From: Gymnopilus junonius
Lineage: Eukaryota; Basidiomycota; Agaricomycetes; Agaricales; Galerinaceae
DNA: 64,000 bases
Direction: 5' to 3'
Assembly: GCA_015501075.1 (NCBI GenBank)
Contig: JADNYJ010000126.1
Span: 57,981-121,980 of the forward strand
Both the position numbers and the translations under genes were made by a program. Below are positions 33,363 through 47,350 of the stretch, in pieces (the stretch's first letter is position 1; each line of letters begins with the position of its first letter). A model generated the notes under the pieces. That model searched no databases. It was not told where the DNA came from and saw only the letters and a list, made by a program, of their open reading frames with translations.

Positions 33363-36300
33363 ATGAATCTTCGTCGCTCCTCCCGACGCGCATCCAGCGG
33401 CGCTTCGGGCTCTGAATATCATGTCAGCGAAAAATCAGTCGATATGGACGACATGCCCGACGACACCGAGCCCAAAATCGAGAAGGAACCTACCCCGGAG
33501 TATACTACCAGCTCAAGAGGTCGCAAAGTGCAAAAGAAGAAGTATGTCGAGAGCAGTGATAATGAAATGGAGGAGGCACTCGACGGCGACGCCACAGAGC
33601 TTTTCAACGACACTAAAAGCCGCAAAGTTACAAGAGCTTCGTCCAAACGACAAAATTCTGCGGAAGATGAAGATGAGGATGACCATATTCCCGGGAGGTA
33701 TTCTTTGAGGACCAGGCAGTCCAAGAATCTCCAGGGCTTCATTGCGAGCGACGACGACGAACACCTTTCTCCGAATGGAGGTTACTCGACCCGTAGATCT
33801 ACTCGGAGGTTAACAAATCGCAGGCCACTTTTATCAGAGAAGGAGAAAGAGGCTGCTAAAAAGCAGAGTCAGGCGGCTCAACGCGAGCAGAGAATAAGTC
33901 GCAGGAATGCCTCCCGTGTAGACCAGCACGGAGAGAAAGACTGGACCCCTGACCACGAATCATCTGGGGCCTCTGCTGATGCGGATGGCTCTCTCGAAGA
34001 CGCCCCGCAGACCTCATCCGATCTCGAGCCCGAACCTGAACCCGAACTTGAACCTGAGCCGGAGCCAGAAGAAGAGGTCGATGGCAGACCATATTCGCTT
34101 CGACAAAGGAAGGAAATCAATTACGCCATCCCTCCACCTTTGGAAGAATCGAGGCCACCGCCGAGGCATATGGGCGGCAGAAACGGTAGGACTGGCGGTG
34201 GAGGCGGTGGCGGTGGAAAAGGCAAATCGCGGTTGGGATGGAGTGCTAGTGGCAAAGAGCTCGGAAAGTGGATGGGTATGCCTGCAGATGATTCAGTGAG
34301 CATTCATTCCTTTGTCCTATCCGTTTGCTTTCTTGCATCTTTGTTATACTGATCATTCCCTTTGTTTTGTGTTTATTAGGACTCGGACTATCCAACACGC
34401 ACTCCCAGGAAACCATACGGTGGAATTGGATCTTTTGGAGGGGGTGCCATTCCTGCTGGTGGTATGATGCCCGGAGATTTAACTACTGCTGGCACACCTT
34501 CGAATTTGGGTAAAATCGGTGATTCCGGTGAGAACTTTGTCTAACGCAGCTTCTTTTCATCTTGGAACTGATGTAAGGAATATAAAATAGCCTTAGCTGA
34601 CGCTGATCCGCTTGGTGTCAATCTAAATGTCACCTTCGATGAGGTTGGCGGCTTGGAAGAACGTAAGCACTGATTTGGGCTGATATCTATTGGTTTTATG
34701 ATTTAAACGCGTTTTCTCTTTGTTAGACGTCCGTGCGTTGAAGGATATGACGCTGCTGCCTTTGTTATACCCAGAGGTTTTCCAGAGGTTCAACGTCACT
34801 CCTCCACGTGGAGTACTGTTCCATGGACCTCCAGGAACTGGAAAAACGTTAATGGCACGAGCGCTAGCCGCCAGTTGTCAGACTGGAGGCCGAAAAATTG
34901 GTGGGCTTACTGTCTTATATATGTTGTTGTTTTTTGATCTGACAACCCTGTGCAGCTTTCTTTATGCGTAAAGGTGCCGACTGTCTGTCCAAATGGGTAG
35001 GAGAAGCTGAGCGTCAGCTACGCCTTCTATTCGAGGAAGCCCGTAACTCCCAACCATCCATCATATTTTTCGACGAAATCGACGGCCTTGCGCCAGTTCG
35101 ATCCTCCAAACAGGATCAGATCCATGCGTCAATTGTTAGCACTCTCCTTGCCCTTATGGACGGCATGGATGGGCGCGGTCAAGTTATCGTTATTGGCGCT
35201 ACGAATAGGCCAGATGCGGTTGATCCTGCGCTCAGGCGCCCTGGTCGGTTTGATCGGGAGTTTTACTTTGGCTTACCTGGTCTGGAAGCCAGGGAAAAGA
35301 TTTTAAGCATTATGACGAGGAAATGGGAAGGTTGGGGAGGAGGAGAGGATGAGAAGACGGAGGAGAAGGAGCGTGAAATTAAAGATAAAGTTCATGGATT
35401 GGCCAAGTTGACAAAGGGATATGGAGGTGCTGATCTGCGGGTATGTATTGTAGATTTGTTTGCCCTTTTTGCAAACTGATCTTTTGGGGGCAGGCTCTCT
35501 GCACAGAATCGTCTCTTAATGCCATCCAGAGACGTTACCCCCAGGTTTACAAAAGCAATGATAGGTTGCTTCTGCAGCCTGAAACCATCCAAGTCGGCCT
35601 GCGTGACTTCATGATTTCCATTAAGAGTAATTACTTCTATTTTTAGTTCACTTCAAGCCTTACTGATTTCCTCAGAATTGGTGCCATCATCTGCGCGGTC
35701 ATCGTCATCGGCTGCAACACCTCTTCCTACACAGTTTATACCGTTACTGGATAATGCCCTAGAGAAGGTGAAGGAAGTGATTCAACGTGTGATACCTATT
35801 GAGAAGAGGCTTACTGCGCTTGAAGAAGCTGAGTTTGAGGATGTGGGAGGAGAGCAGGGAGCCTTGGAAAAGGAGATGCTATCTCAAGGTCGGCAATACT
35901 TCCTTTGTCCGGCGGGATCTCCTTTGATGTTGAGCTTTGGTCATAGCAATGCAAACTTTGCGTGTGTATCGACCACGAGTTGTTATACACGGGCCTGTTG
36001 GTATGGGTCAAGGATATATTGGCGCTGCTGCCCTGCACCACCTGGAAGGATATCATGTGCAGAGTCTTGAGTTAGGAACTTTGATGAGCGATTCTACTAG
36101 AGTATGTCTTGCATTTCCCACTTGCTCGGTGTTTCCATTGACATGTATTTTTTCTGTCCAGACAGTCGAAGCTGCCATCGTCCAGCTGTTTGTTGAAGCA
36201 AAACGGAATCAGCCTTCTGTGATCTATATACCCTCTCTTATAGGCTGGTGTGCTGCTGTCTCGGAGACCTCACGATCAACAGTCCGGGCTATGCTTGATA

Positions 36301-38466
36301 CCCTGTTACCGACGGACCCCATTCTCCTCCTTGCCGTAGTGGATGGCAAATTCTCTGAACTCCCGAAAGACGTCCGAGCATGGTTTGGCCCGACGAAGGA
36401 CAATCGCATCTTTCTCTCTACTCCTACCGAATCGCAACGCGAGGCCTTCTTTGAGGGCTTGATTAACGATGTCGAGAGGCCCCCTAATAAATTTGCGGAT
36501 GGAATGCCAAGGAAGAAGAGGATCCTTGAGGAATTACCTATCGCACCCCCTCTGGAGCCCAGGAAACCGACGGCGGCTGAACTGCAAACGCAGTTGGAGA
36601 ACGATCAGAGGGTTCTGACACTATTGAAGTATCGCCTTGGGCCTATTCTGACAGAATTGAAGAGGAAATTTAAGAGGTTTACCAAGCGAGCAACGGTCCG
36701 TATTGGTTACCTTCCGTCTATCCATCCCGTTAAATGATTACATTTTAGGAGGAATATAACTTCGATCCGGACTATCAAGGGAATGGGCTGGATACTGTGA
36801 CTACAACCATGATCGAGGTTCACCAAGGCATGAACGGTATCATTGATATTACAGGCGAGCCGTCTACGCAACCCACTGCTGTCGATCAAGGAGGTCCAAT
36901 GAACGGTATCGTAATGGAGCAACAGCAGATCATGCAGCAGAGGCCGCCGCTGTATGATATGGACCTGGAAAGGATGCAAATGGACCTGTTCAAAGGCCGT
37001 TACCTCACTCCGCAAGATTTCCTTGACGATGTCGGCAAGATGTTGCACAATGCGGAAGTTAGACAGCACGAGGACCTCGAGAGGTTGCACAGGGCTCAGG
37101 CAATGTACATAGCTGCAGAAGTCAGCATCCAAGAGTTTGATCCGCAGCTGAGAATTGAGTGCGAAAGGATGGCTGTGAGAGAGAGGCAGAGGAGGGAGGC
37201 GAAGAGGGAGAAGGGCAAAGGCAAAGACAAGGAGGTCAACGGCACGCCTGCTCCTACTGGTACGAGGAGAAGTGCAAGGGCTAATGGATTGCAGCCTGAG
37301 CATCCTATAACTGATCCTGTTAAGTTGGAGCGGAGGTTGAAGAGGATGCGGGGCGAGGAGAGCAGTGGTGTTGACTCACATGGATCTGAAGGCGAAGCTA
37401 ATGGTATCAACGGAGTTGATCCTGCTGGTCGGGATGCCAAGAGGACGAGGATTATTGAGGATAGAGAAGACGATCGCGACCCTTTGGACACTCTTGGGTC
37501 TAATCTTGGGTCGTCCAGACCAGGCTCGGAAGTGCGTTCGCATGTTGTCCGTTTCGCCCCTCAGTACATTGAACCTATGGCACCACTCTTTGAGGTACCT
37601 CAGATGGGCCAGTATCCTCAGCAGCCTTATCCTCCTCACCCTAACCAACTGCCAATTTCTCCTCATCCTTCGTTGCACCAGAATCATATCCAGCTAAATC
37701 ACGTTAACCACCACAATCACATGCCGTCCCATACACAATTTCCTGATCATATGATGCTCGATGGCCCTTCACTGTCGTCGACGCCCACTGATCGTACACT
37801 GTTGAATCCAGTTCTCCAACACCACCAGCAACCCATGAACATGTTCAATAATAATGGCATGTCGCCATACGGAGCACAAAGGGTGAGCGACCATGCATAC
37901 AGCTTCCCAACTATGAGCGAGGACCCAACGGATCCTTTCTTGTCGCCACCTCAACAACAACCTTACCAGGAACAGCAGCCTCAACCTACCTCGTTTATGG
38001 AATTGTTGCAGAGGAACACGCCAACACTACCTGTGCAGTCATTTTCTCAGGTCAACATTCAGAGAAATCATATTCCTGTTCCCCAAATACAACTGGCCCC
38101 CAGCAACAGCAGGAGAGGCAGCTGACGCCTTTACCCTTACCCGCCGTAACTTCTACCCCTGTGCCGCCGCCGCCGGCAAAAGAGCCATCTCCAATGATCG
38201 TGGAGCGAGCTCGAACGCCTACACCTCCTTTGCCGGAGTTCCGCGTCTCTTTTGTCTCTGTGTCCAATCTTCGTCGGGTTCTCAAAGAGAGTACTATTGG
38301 ATTGACAGTTGAAGAGCTCGAGCAACTGCGTGCGACGTGTTTAGGAACTGTATGGCGGCATCGCAAGGAATGGGATCGGGATGCTTTGGTTGAGCAATTG
38401 ATCAAGGATGTGAAGGAGTTTGTGGCGGAGGTTAAAGCGGATGAGGAGAATGATGCAGATGATTAA
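33363..38466 (+). CDS. YTA7: YTA7/ATAD2-type AAA+ ATPase with bromodomain
   Basis: This gene of about nine or more exons starts at 33363 (MNLRRSSRRASSGASG). The N-terminus is acidic and repetitive (Glu-Pro repeat near 34030-34075, Gly run near 34195). The first AAA domain reads NVTFDEVGGLEE, GPPGTGKTLMARALAASC (Walker A), the pore-loop-like KGADCLSKWVGEAERQLRLL, IIFFDEIDGLAP (Walker B) and GATNRPDAVDPALRRPGRFD. The second AAA domain is degenerate: GPVGMGQ replaces the Walker Lys by Gln, as usual in this family. A bromodomain-like part follows (RLGPILTELKRKFKRFTKRA, then YDMDLERMQMDLFKGRYLTP). It acts on chromatin, handling histone H3-H4 and boundary control. A one-base loss in a C run at 38081-38084 separates the main frame from the C-terminus (LTPLPLP...VEELEQLRATCLG). 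The gene is likely intact in reality. Confidence 0.9.
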
Positions 38467-38968
38467 TTATAGGGTGCCTTGGGTATCTTTCTATTCCTTT
38501 TCCCCTTTCCTTTTATCATTGTACTCTACGTGATCTGCAGTCGTTGAACTTGGTTTCTCTCTACTTTTACTTATTTTTTTTTTCTATGCTTACTCCCACT
38601 CAATGTGTACGAACGGTGTGCCACTAGCTAATTATTTTTTGTACTTCAGTATCAGTACCTATAAAACTTCACAACGTGAAGGTGAATAGAAAGTGCTTCA
38701 TCACATACTGCATAGGAACTCGAAGCTGCTGCCAGCATCTCGCAGAAGCCGAAATATATTTCTTTTTAGAAAGGAAGCGAAAGGCGGGAGGGAGCGGACC
38801 GTGTTCCTTTATTTCCTCTTCCACAATGCTCGTTCGAAGCTTCGTTTGCGTATCACCTGCTCATACCTGCATGGCTCTCTTTCTTGATGACGATAGTCAG
38901 AGGCATCCTTACTGAATGTATTCACTTCTTGTGTATAAAAGGGCCGCTGCATATTGGCGTAAAGCAAG
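38467..38968. other. intergenic between tandem genes
   Basis: This is the 3' region of the YTA7-type gene and the promoter of the GH35 gene. A TATAAAA-like element near 38934-38940 (GTGTATAAAAGGGCC) lies about 30 nt before the GH35 start and is a candidate core promoter. Confidence 0.45.
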
Positions 38969-41900
38969 ATGTTTTTACGCTTTCTCGGGTTGCTTGGCTT
39001 TTGTTTCGTGTCGGTCTGGTGTTCAACACACGAGAGAAGGAACTCCACAGACCTCTCAGATGACGTAACTTGGGACCCTCATTCCCTGTCGATCTTTGGG
39101 CAAAGAGTCTTCATTCTTTCGGCCGAAATTCATCCTTGGCGGTTGCCTGGCAATCCCATCCTTTGGACAGACATCTTCCAAAAAGTTAAGGCAAATGGTT
39201 TCAATACTGTGTCTTTTTACGTCAATTGGGCTACGCATTTCCCCACTACATCTACCAATGTAAGTCAAGGTGACTTCCAGCCCGGAACATATCGAGATAT
39301 TCAAGTCTTTATCGACTCTGCGAAAGATGCCGGTCTATGGATGATTGCAAGGTAAGTACCCGTATCGGACCATTGCATTTCATTTTCTAGTAGCAGCACA
39401 ATACTCATTGGAGTAGGCCAGGACCTTATATCAGTGACTTCATCCACCAATGTGTCAAATCTGATCTCATGTGCTCACCTACTTTATAGACGGGGAAACG
39501 ACCGGTGGAGGGTTCCCTGGGTGGGTTGGTAATATTGCCGGCAACCTTCGTGACAATAATCCTTCGTATCAACAAGGTTGGACCTATGTTTATTTCAACG
39601 GAATTCCACTAAATATTTTGACTCTTTAGCTTGGACTCCTTATTTGACAGCAATTTCGAGGATTATTGCAAAGAACCAGATCACAAATGGTGGACCGAGT
39701 AAGACCATAAACGCAGTTGTCCTCTTTTAACACCCTGACCTGTCACCCTAGTCATTCTTGTTCAAGCAGAGAATGAATACAGCGCTAGCACCAGTCATAA
39801 CATCTATATGCAAGATATTATTAACCTGTACAAAGCGACTGGGATTGTCGTGCGTAAGCAATACAATGCACCTAGCACACCAGCCTGCTCTGACTCCCAG
39901 TAAGCCATCACCTTCAATGATCAGCATGGCGGAGCGGCGGGAAACTTCTCACCCGACAAGCCCGGTACTCATGTCGATATATATTGGTAAGTATTTTCAA
40001 TGCAGAGTACGGGGATGTAATCCTGGCCGCATTTACAGTGGCGACTCGTACCCTGCGGGTCAAGTCCAGGCCGTCTATTACTCGGATCATGTAGCAGTTG
40101 CACCTACCGACCCTCTCTGCCTGGCTGAGGTGATACACTGTTTTGGTCTTGCATTGCAATAATTCTCAATTATTTGCCACTTAAAGTTTGCAGGTGGAGA
40201 GCTTTTGGGTTGGGGGTCCACGCCTTTTGGAGGGACTGGGTATGAAAAAATTTGTACGCCACAAAGTTCATAGATCCTCCAGCTGAAAATGCTTACCGAT
40301 TGGAATCTGATAGTCAATCCAGCAACTGGAACGGGGCAAAATAACGCAGACTACGGTCAGTCTTATCGTCCCATTATAACGACATTTTCTTTATAACGAC
40401 GTGATTTTTCCAGAAAATATATTCTACAAAGAAAATTAGTGAGAACAAAGCCTCGCATTCACACCGATCTTCTAATAACAGACATTCATATCAGTGCTCA
40501 AACGACGACAATTTTAAGTGAGGCACTTTATTCACACTTGGCGAACATCTGACTTCCAGCAATTTACTATAGATCTTTATAGTGGGGAAATATATTTAAC
40601 CTGTGTTCCTGTCTTACTCCTTTACAAGTGACCTTCGGAGGAACTAATTGGGGTCAGACTGCCGAACCGACATCGTGAGTGCTTAGCACCTTGGAAGAGC
40701 GGAGGTTGATTTTCCTACAAGATATACATCCTATGACTATGGAGCAGGTAGGAAATTTACACCTTAAATTATTCTTCAATATCTGAGCGGTGTTAAAGGC
40801 ATCCGCGAAAGTCGAGTGGCAACTATAAAGATGAATGAAATGAGGCTTCAAGGTCGGCATCCGGATATCCCAACGAATTTTTCATACTCACTTTCTTATA
40901 GGCGCATTTCTGCGAGTCGCAAGGGATCTCCTGGGAGCTACTCTTATTGCCAATGGAACAAACTACACAACGTCCAGTCTCATTCATACTGCTGAGTTGA
41001 GAAACTTGAACACTGGTGCTGCATTTTACTTTGTTCGACATGATCAATCAACGTAAATCGTTCAACGTCATTGCAGCATGGTTCTAATTATCTCTTATTG
41101 AAGATCTACTGCTTTGACAACGACCCGCCTGAACATTACGACATCTGCAGGGCACCTTTTGGTCCCATCGTCTGGGCTGTTGACCCTCAATGGACTGGAT
41201 AGCAAGATTCTAGTGACCGATTTTGTTTCGGAATAAATAGTATAAGGATCCTCTACTCCACTGCAGAGTGCGTATACGCTTTCTTCTGTTTGCAATATAT
41301 TGCCAATCTAAACCTAAATTGCTAATTTAGAATCATGACTTGGACAACGTGAGTAAATAATATGAAATACACCTTCCGTTATGCCAACGCTGAATATACG
41401 CCTGCAGTATCGATTCCGTGGATTATGTCTTGCTATTTGCCCCGGCTGGACAGACTGGAGAGACGGCAATACATCTGGAGGACCCCGTTCTGAATTTATC
41501 CGAGTCCCTCAACGTCTCTTCTCGCTTTGCAAATGGCCTTCTTACACTCAATTATGCGGTCGGAGGAAACCAATTGATTTCCATTCAAGATGGAAGCAAA
41601 TCTCTTGGTATAATTGTCCTCGACAAATACACTGCTTATAGCTGGCATGCCGCGGTTCTAGCTCGGGATGGTAATTTTGGTAACTACTTTTCAATCGGGT
41701 CGAACGACACGTGAGTCTGATCATCGGTATGCCGATTTTCTGTTTATTTGACTTTCGTGGTAGTGTTCTTGTTAGCGGACCATATCTCGTTCGCACAGCT
41801 TTGATTTTGGACGACACGCTCGTGTTGGTGGGTACATTTTGATTTTGGACTGGGGCTCCCTCCATATGATTACATCGTACCAAGTCCGGAGATCTAAACG

Positions 41901-43693
41901 GAACGACGACAATTCAAGCCATTGTTCCTTCTGGTGTCACCAAGCTAACGTGGAACTCTCAAACTTTGACCGTCTCTAAGAATAGTACCATTATTATTAC
42001 TGCTACGGCTCAAAGCCTCACCCACTCTCCAGGTATACCGCCTCTTCCTAATCTCAGCCGGAACAAATGGAAAGTTTCTGGAAGGTGAGACGTTCTGACG
42101 TTCAACGACCCGAGTGAAGCTCAAAGTATTATTACAGTCTGCCAGAGATCGATCCGGACTTCGACGACTCTGGCTTCGTCACTGCCAACCTGACATCCAC
42201 AAACGTTTGTTTGAAGAAGCCTTCATTTATGAAGATATTAAATCACTCATGAGAGACACCTTTAGTACACCAATTTACCGCCTCTGGCTGGTGACCACGT
42301 CTTATACTCTCAGCAGTATGGGTATGTAAATACCAGTTCAATGCAAAGGTTCACTCAATATGTTCCTCCATTTTGATAGTTTTTATGGCGGTAATTTAAT
42401 ATGGCGTGGTCATTTTAATGCCACCGGGGAAGAAACAGCCATAGTCACGACTGTACAGTCAGGCTTTGCCGGTGGCTACTCTGCTTGGATCAACGGGGTA
42501 TTCTTAGGATCAAGTCAAGGAAGTTCCACCGTCAGTTTTACGACTGATACGTGGAACCTCACTTCGTCCGTGCTCCGTGTGGGTCAGGACAATGTATTTG
42601 TTGTTTTGCAAGGTGTGTTTAAATAAGTCTTTTTACTTTTCTTTGCTGAAGCCAAATGCATAATAGATCATATGGGGTAACATTTCTAAAACTTATCATA
42701 GTTTATTCAGAAATCTGACCTGTTTGTTCCTTTAGAATAGTTGAGACAAGTAGTAAGGGTTTTTAATATCGTTACAGGGCACTCTTACCGATTTTACTTT
42801 CCAGCAAATAGTGGAAAAGAGCCACGAGGAATTAGAGGTTATGCTATCGTAGGCGGCACGGCCAAGTTCAGCCTATGGAAGCTTCAAGGAAACCAAGTAA
42901 ATTTATTTATACATTCTTCATTCATACTTCAAGCTAACAGTGGTTTTCGCTTATTCCAGGGCGGTGCTGCGAATGCACCTGACACCTTCCGTGGCTATCT
43001 GAACGAAGGCGGATTGTACGCCGAAAGAATTGGTGCCCATCTCCCCAGCTTCCCTGACAGCTCGTGGTCGGATGGCACACCTCTCGCTAATTCCGGCGGA
43101 GGCATCAAAGGAGCAGGAGTGAATTTCTTCCGCACGACATTTGACCTGGTAAATATCTTTCTCTTGGTTCAGTTGCGATACAGCTGACTGAAAGCCTGGT
43201 TTTTAGAGGGTTCCTCTAGGGATCGACATGCCCGTCCGCTTATCTATCACACCGAGCGCGATAACTTCCAATTTCAGAGCTCAGATTTATTTGAACGGAT
43301 GGCAAGTCGGGAAGTACATTAACAATATTGGGTAATTATATTTCCATTTCTGTCCATGGGACCTTGTTCGGGAAAGGACAAATGGGGCTGACTGATTCCA
43401 CTTTTAATCACACAGACCTCAGACGCTGTTCGTCTTACCTGCAGGGTAAGCCTAGTCTCTTTCTAGAAAAGTTTACTCTGACATTTGAAACCAGGATTTT
43501 ATTGCGCAATTCCACCAACACTTTGGCGATATCGCTCTGGTCGCTTGATGGCAAAGGCGCAAGTCTTGCCGGCTTGTCCTTTGTCACTGACGGGATTTTC
43601 GAATCGTCTTTCCCATTCGCTGATTATTTAGCTCCCGATTATGCAGACCAGGCTGCGCTTCGTCCATCTCCTACTTTTAACCCACCGATGTGA
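38969..43693 (+). CDS. GH35 beta-galactosidase, secreted, many introns
   Basis: The start at 38969 gives a signal peptide (MFLRFLGLLGFCFVSVWCS). The GH35 catalytic domain follows: LSIFGQRVFILSAEIHPWRL, ANGFNTVSFYVNWATH, PGPYI-NGETTGGGFPGWV and ILVQAENEYSAS, whose Glu in NEY is the acid/base. PLCLAE carries the likely nucleophile and TFGGTNWGQ comes later. Accessory domains follow: SVDYVLLFAPAGQTGETAIH, WRGHFNATGEETAIV, PRGIRGYAIVGG and IYLNGWQVGKYINNIG. The end is at 43693. Around 18 introns of 45-70 nt interrupt the gene and nearly all splice cleanly. One base is missing in a T run at about 41228 (VTDFV-FG), the only clear frame break. The enzyme should release terminal beta-galactose from plant polysaccharides outside the cell. 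Confidence 0.9.
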
Positions 43694-43998
43694 TTCATGT
43701 AATGAAAGGTGGTGACAAAATGACATCGTAAATCCCACGCTTCAAATATCTTTTACCTATGTACCAGAAAGCAAAATATAACTACGAATAAGAAAGAAAA
43801 AAAGTTGTTCCAGATGTCTGTGCAGAAAGAAAGAATACAAGTAGATCCGATGTTGTCAACGCGATTCCGTAATATCCCTTCCAGTGATCAGTGATTGCAA
43901 ATTCCAAGGAGGCCGAAAGATATCAGAAAGAAAAGAAACGAAGAACGAACATGCAGCAACGAAAATGACATTTCCTCCCCAATCCATTTTCTCAAATT

Positions 43999-45019
43999 CT
44001 AACCCTCCAAAATGCCCTTCTCCTTCCACCTCTCCCAAAGCAACCCGACGCCGATGGGCGCATTAGGCTCGCCCTTGATGTCCCTTACTTCCAACAATTC
44101 GTACTCGCGGCCAAACGCGAGGAAGTGGGCAAAGAGGGAGTTGAAGTGCGGCTCGGAGCGGAGGTGGAGGATCTGGGGGTAGTGTGCATGGTAGATGTGC
44201 GCGAAGACGCGGAGCAGTTGGCGGTAGATTGTGCGGACTGTTGCTGGGAAGGAGGGGTGGAAGGCTTGATCTGTAGGGTTCGGATGGTAAATAATAATGA
44301 TAATGGAGAGGCATGAAAAGTGCTGCGTACTTGATTTAGTGGGGAAGGCGTTCTCGTCGTCGATTAGGTTCTGGATGGAGGTCATGACGTAGTCGATATA
44401 GGTCGGTGCTGGGAGCATGGCTTGTTTTCCTCCTTGATGCGTCCAGACGTAGTTCAAGCTGTAGAATGAAGTTCAGAATCTTCATCCAACATTGATCGCA
44501 CAAGGGACGCACGATGGTCCTGCGGACATGGTCGGGCAGGTGTGCTGAGTGCACGTCTCAGCTATAACGCCGTAGAATTCATTAAGGTTCGTATAAAAGT
44601 CGAAAACTGCAAAGCATTGAAAGATTAGCAACAAAATCACGATATCCAAAAAGCCCAAAAACGGAACTGTTAACAGCAACCCATTCCATAATATCAGTGT
44701 ACTTTGGCAGCATCACGATCGTCTTGAAGTTGCCCTTGACCAGGGCAGCATCGGCAAAGGGGCTGCAGAGATAGAGCGGTTTAGATCCAGGGCTTGAGGG
44801 TGAAGGAGAACGGGACGGAGGAGCGCTGTAGTCTTTTCGAGGGGTATTACCCCCTGAAGGCGTCGGCGATCTTCGAGGGCGCGGAGCGCGACTGCGACTG
44901 CCGGTGAACATTCGTCGTTAGCACCGTATTTGAGTTTTCGAGCGCTCGGATGATGATGAGGGTAACGGATAGTGGAAGACGGAAAGAAAGGAAGAAACGA
45001 CAGACTTGAAAAAGGACAT
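43999..45019 (-). CDS. MOB kinase activator (Mob2-like), copy 1
   Basis: A tiny first exon (MSFF, start 45019) is followed by a Ser/Pro/Arg-rich stretch and KPLYLCSPFADAALVKGNFK, TIVMLPKYTDIMEWVAVN and FDFYTNLNEFYGVIAETCTQ. The block CTQHTCPTMSAGP supplies the Cys pair of the MOB zinc site and FAHIYHAHYPQ the His pair. Other blocks are LPAPTYIDYVMTSIQNLI, TIYRQLLRVF and a C-terminus ending ILEG at 43999. MOB proteins bind and activate NDR/LATS-type kinases in polarity or mitotic-exit pathways. The segment TNLNEFYGV and the N-terminal SPFADAALVKG are closest to fungal Mob2 as I recall it. A paralog lies at 58710-59760. Frames are intact. Confidence 0.85.
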
Positions 45020-46243
45020 GACTTCGAGACCGGTGATAGGGCCTTGTGGGTGTGGTGACTGCCGAGGGGCAAGGAAACAGCCAAATTTCAGATTGTGGTC
45101 GCGATGAGGCGCAAATTGATCATTAAACAGAAAAATGAAAGGGTGTCTTGGTCTTTTACTTGAAAAAAAGCTTATCTGGGCATTAGAAAGCCATAAATGC
45201 CTGGAAAGTTTGTCCTGAGGAGAATGAAGACTTGTCCCGAAGATGGACTGGACCTCACCGTGTCGATCATCATCTGATGCCAACACTAGATACCGTGTGA
45301 CGACAACGAGCTCTCTGGGTTCCGCAACTTAAACTACGACTTCCACAATGACGACATGCGAACAGTATGCAATCTTCCAAAACGAAGGTGATCCTCATCA
45401 TCGTAAGCAAAAACGCCTTCGACCTCGCTAGTAAAGGTGTGTTTTTCGGATACTTTCATTTTATATATTCTTCGCTAGTGAGAAAGTCTGGTAGAACACG
45501 CCGGACATCGAATGCGACCCAATCTACGAAATACCTTGGGTGAAACAAAGAAAAGCAGGAGTCGAAAACAAATGTCAGCTTAGCGCTCATGCTAAAATTG
45601 GACCACGTTGATTTCTTTTTCAGTAATCTTGGCATCGACTTTTTGGGAGTGGCCAGGTGGGTAGATGTCCTGTTGACAGACAGGGTTACGTATATACTTC
45701 TGTCAGTAAACATCGAAAGGCACAAGGAGTCAAGGACTGACTAGTGACTAGTCGTCTTTTGTCGAACCGAGGAATAATCCTACACGATCCCTTAGACTCA
45801 GCAATATTTCAGAACGCCTTGCTTAATCAATTAGCTCACGTCTGGCCAGTTCCATATTTTTAGAAAAGAGGAAAGGTAGCGGGCTATGCTGCTTGCCGAC
45901 CCTGCAACTGTTCTTTACTAAGGCCTCAACAATACTATGTATCCGCTTATCTTTTAACACCATCAAAGGCTGACGAGGTACTTAGCTACCTGAGTTCTTG
46001 TCATGTAGTCTGCTTATGAATATTACTATTACATACCATTCCAAACACCAGATTTACTGAAAAATGCTGAGAAGGGAAGAAAAAGGGGCGTGTTACTCAT
46101 GACTGTTGCAGATAGCGATACTGATAAGAAAAATCACAGCCAGAATGGCTATATATATATATGAGGTACTGGAAATATTTGATGCAGAGCCCATAGTGAA
46201 CATAAACCCGGAACTATTAAGAGCAATAAATGACAGAGAATAC
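45020..46243. other. intergenic, edge of transposon-rich region
   Basis: The stretch upstream of the MOB gene has no recognisable gene. Open frames near 44918-45725 match nothing known. Sequence becomes AT-rich towards the repeats that begin at 46244. Confidence 0.35.
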
Positions 46244-47350
46244 AATGCCTGGTCACTTTCAGTGAACCAGGTTTTGGAGTGGAATAGAGAATTCAGTTTT
46301 AGGAAGCTTCCCAAAAGAAAAAAAAATAGGCCCAAGGTCTAGATCCATTGCACTATTCAGAATAACATGGCCCTTCAGGCACGCCTGGCCACGTGGCCAA
46401 TTTTTGTGTATGCGGCGCAAGCGCCAATCCCCGACTCTATCTTTCTCAGTAAAATTTACAATCGGCGCCATTTGCATCCTTTCAAGATCTACGTGAAATG
46501 TAAGTTTACTGCTGGCTGCTCGTCGCCAACCTTTGGTTGACTCCTCGTGGCCAGCTGAAGGGTAATTATGTTACTTCTATAGTAAAATATGTAATGCAGA
46601 AAATGTTGAAATTTTTGTAAGCTAAAAAATTTGCAGTTCAGATATATAGAAGAAAGTGAATAAATCTTAGCATGCTGCATAGTTCAAGGCCATGGGAAAG
46701 CTCAGACCAACATTGGTGGGAGTCATTCATTTCGAACTCAACAGAACCCTTTCTATTTCAATCTATCACTCACGTGATAGATTCGGGGAATTCTGAATAA
46801 TGCAATGGATCTAGACCTTGGGCCTATTTTTTTTCTTTTGGGGAAGCTTCCTAAAACTGAATTCTCTATTCCACTCCAAAACCTGGTTCACTGAAAGTGA
46901 CCAGGCATTCCCCGACTCTATCACATGAGTGATAGATTGAAATAGAAAGGGTTCTGTTGAGTTCGAAATGAATGACTCCCGCCAATGTTGGTCTGAGCTT
47001 TCCCATGGCCTTGAACTATGCAGCATGCTAAGATTTATTCACTTTCTTCTATATATCTGAACTGCAAATTTTTTAGCTTACAAAAATTTCAACATTTTCT
47101 GCATTACATATTTTACTATAGAAGTAACATACTTAATTACCCTTCAGCTGGCTGCGAGAAGTCAACCAAAGGTTGGTGACAAGTGGCCAACAGTAAACTT
47201 ACATTTCACGTAGATCTTGAAAGGATGCAAATGGCACCAATTGTTAAGTTTTACTGAGAAAGATAGAGTCGGGGATTGGCACTTGTGCCACTATGGGATC
47301 TTATACACAAAAATTGGCCATGTGGCCAGGCATGCCGAAGGGCCATGTTA
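46244..47350. repeat. inverted A-B-A'-B' repeat structure
   Basis: Block A (46244-46363) recurs inverted as A' (46790-46909). Block B (46364-46789) recurs inverted as B' (46910-47350). B and B' therefore form two arms of about 430 bp around the 120-bp A', while an inverted copy of that loop sits to the left of B. Both B arms begin and end with AACATGGCCC / GGGCCATGTT and a small palindrome TCTATCAC..GTGATAGA. A and A' share a 32-codon reading (NAWSLSVNQVLEWNREFSFR) that ends in stop at the same place. Divergence between arms is modest. It looks like foldback elements or a permuted inverted duplication. Confidence 0.75.

Noticed and set aside
33419..34303. Several minus-strand and out-of-frame ORFs over the YTA7 N-terminus
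   Set aside because: They are by-products of the acidic, Arg/Ser-rich coding strand of YTA7.
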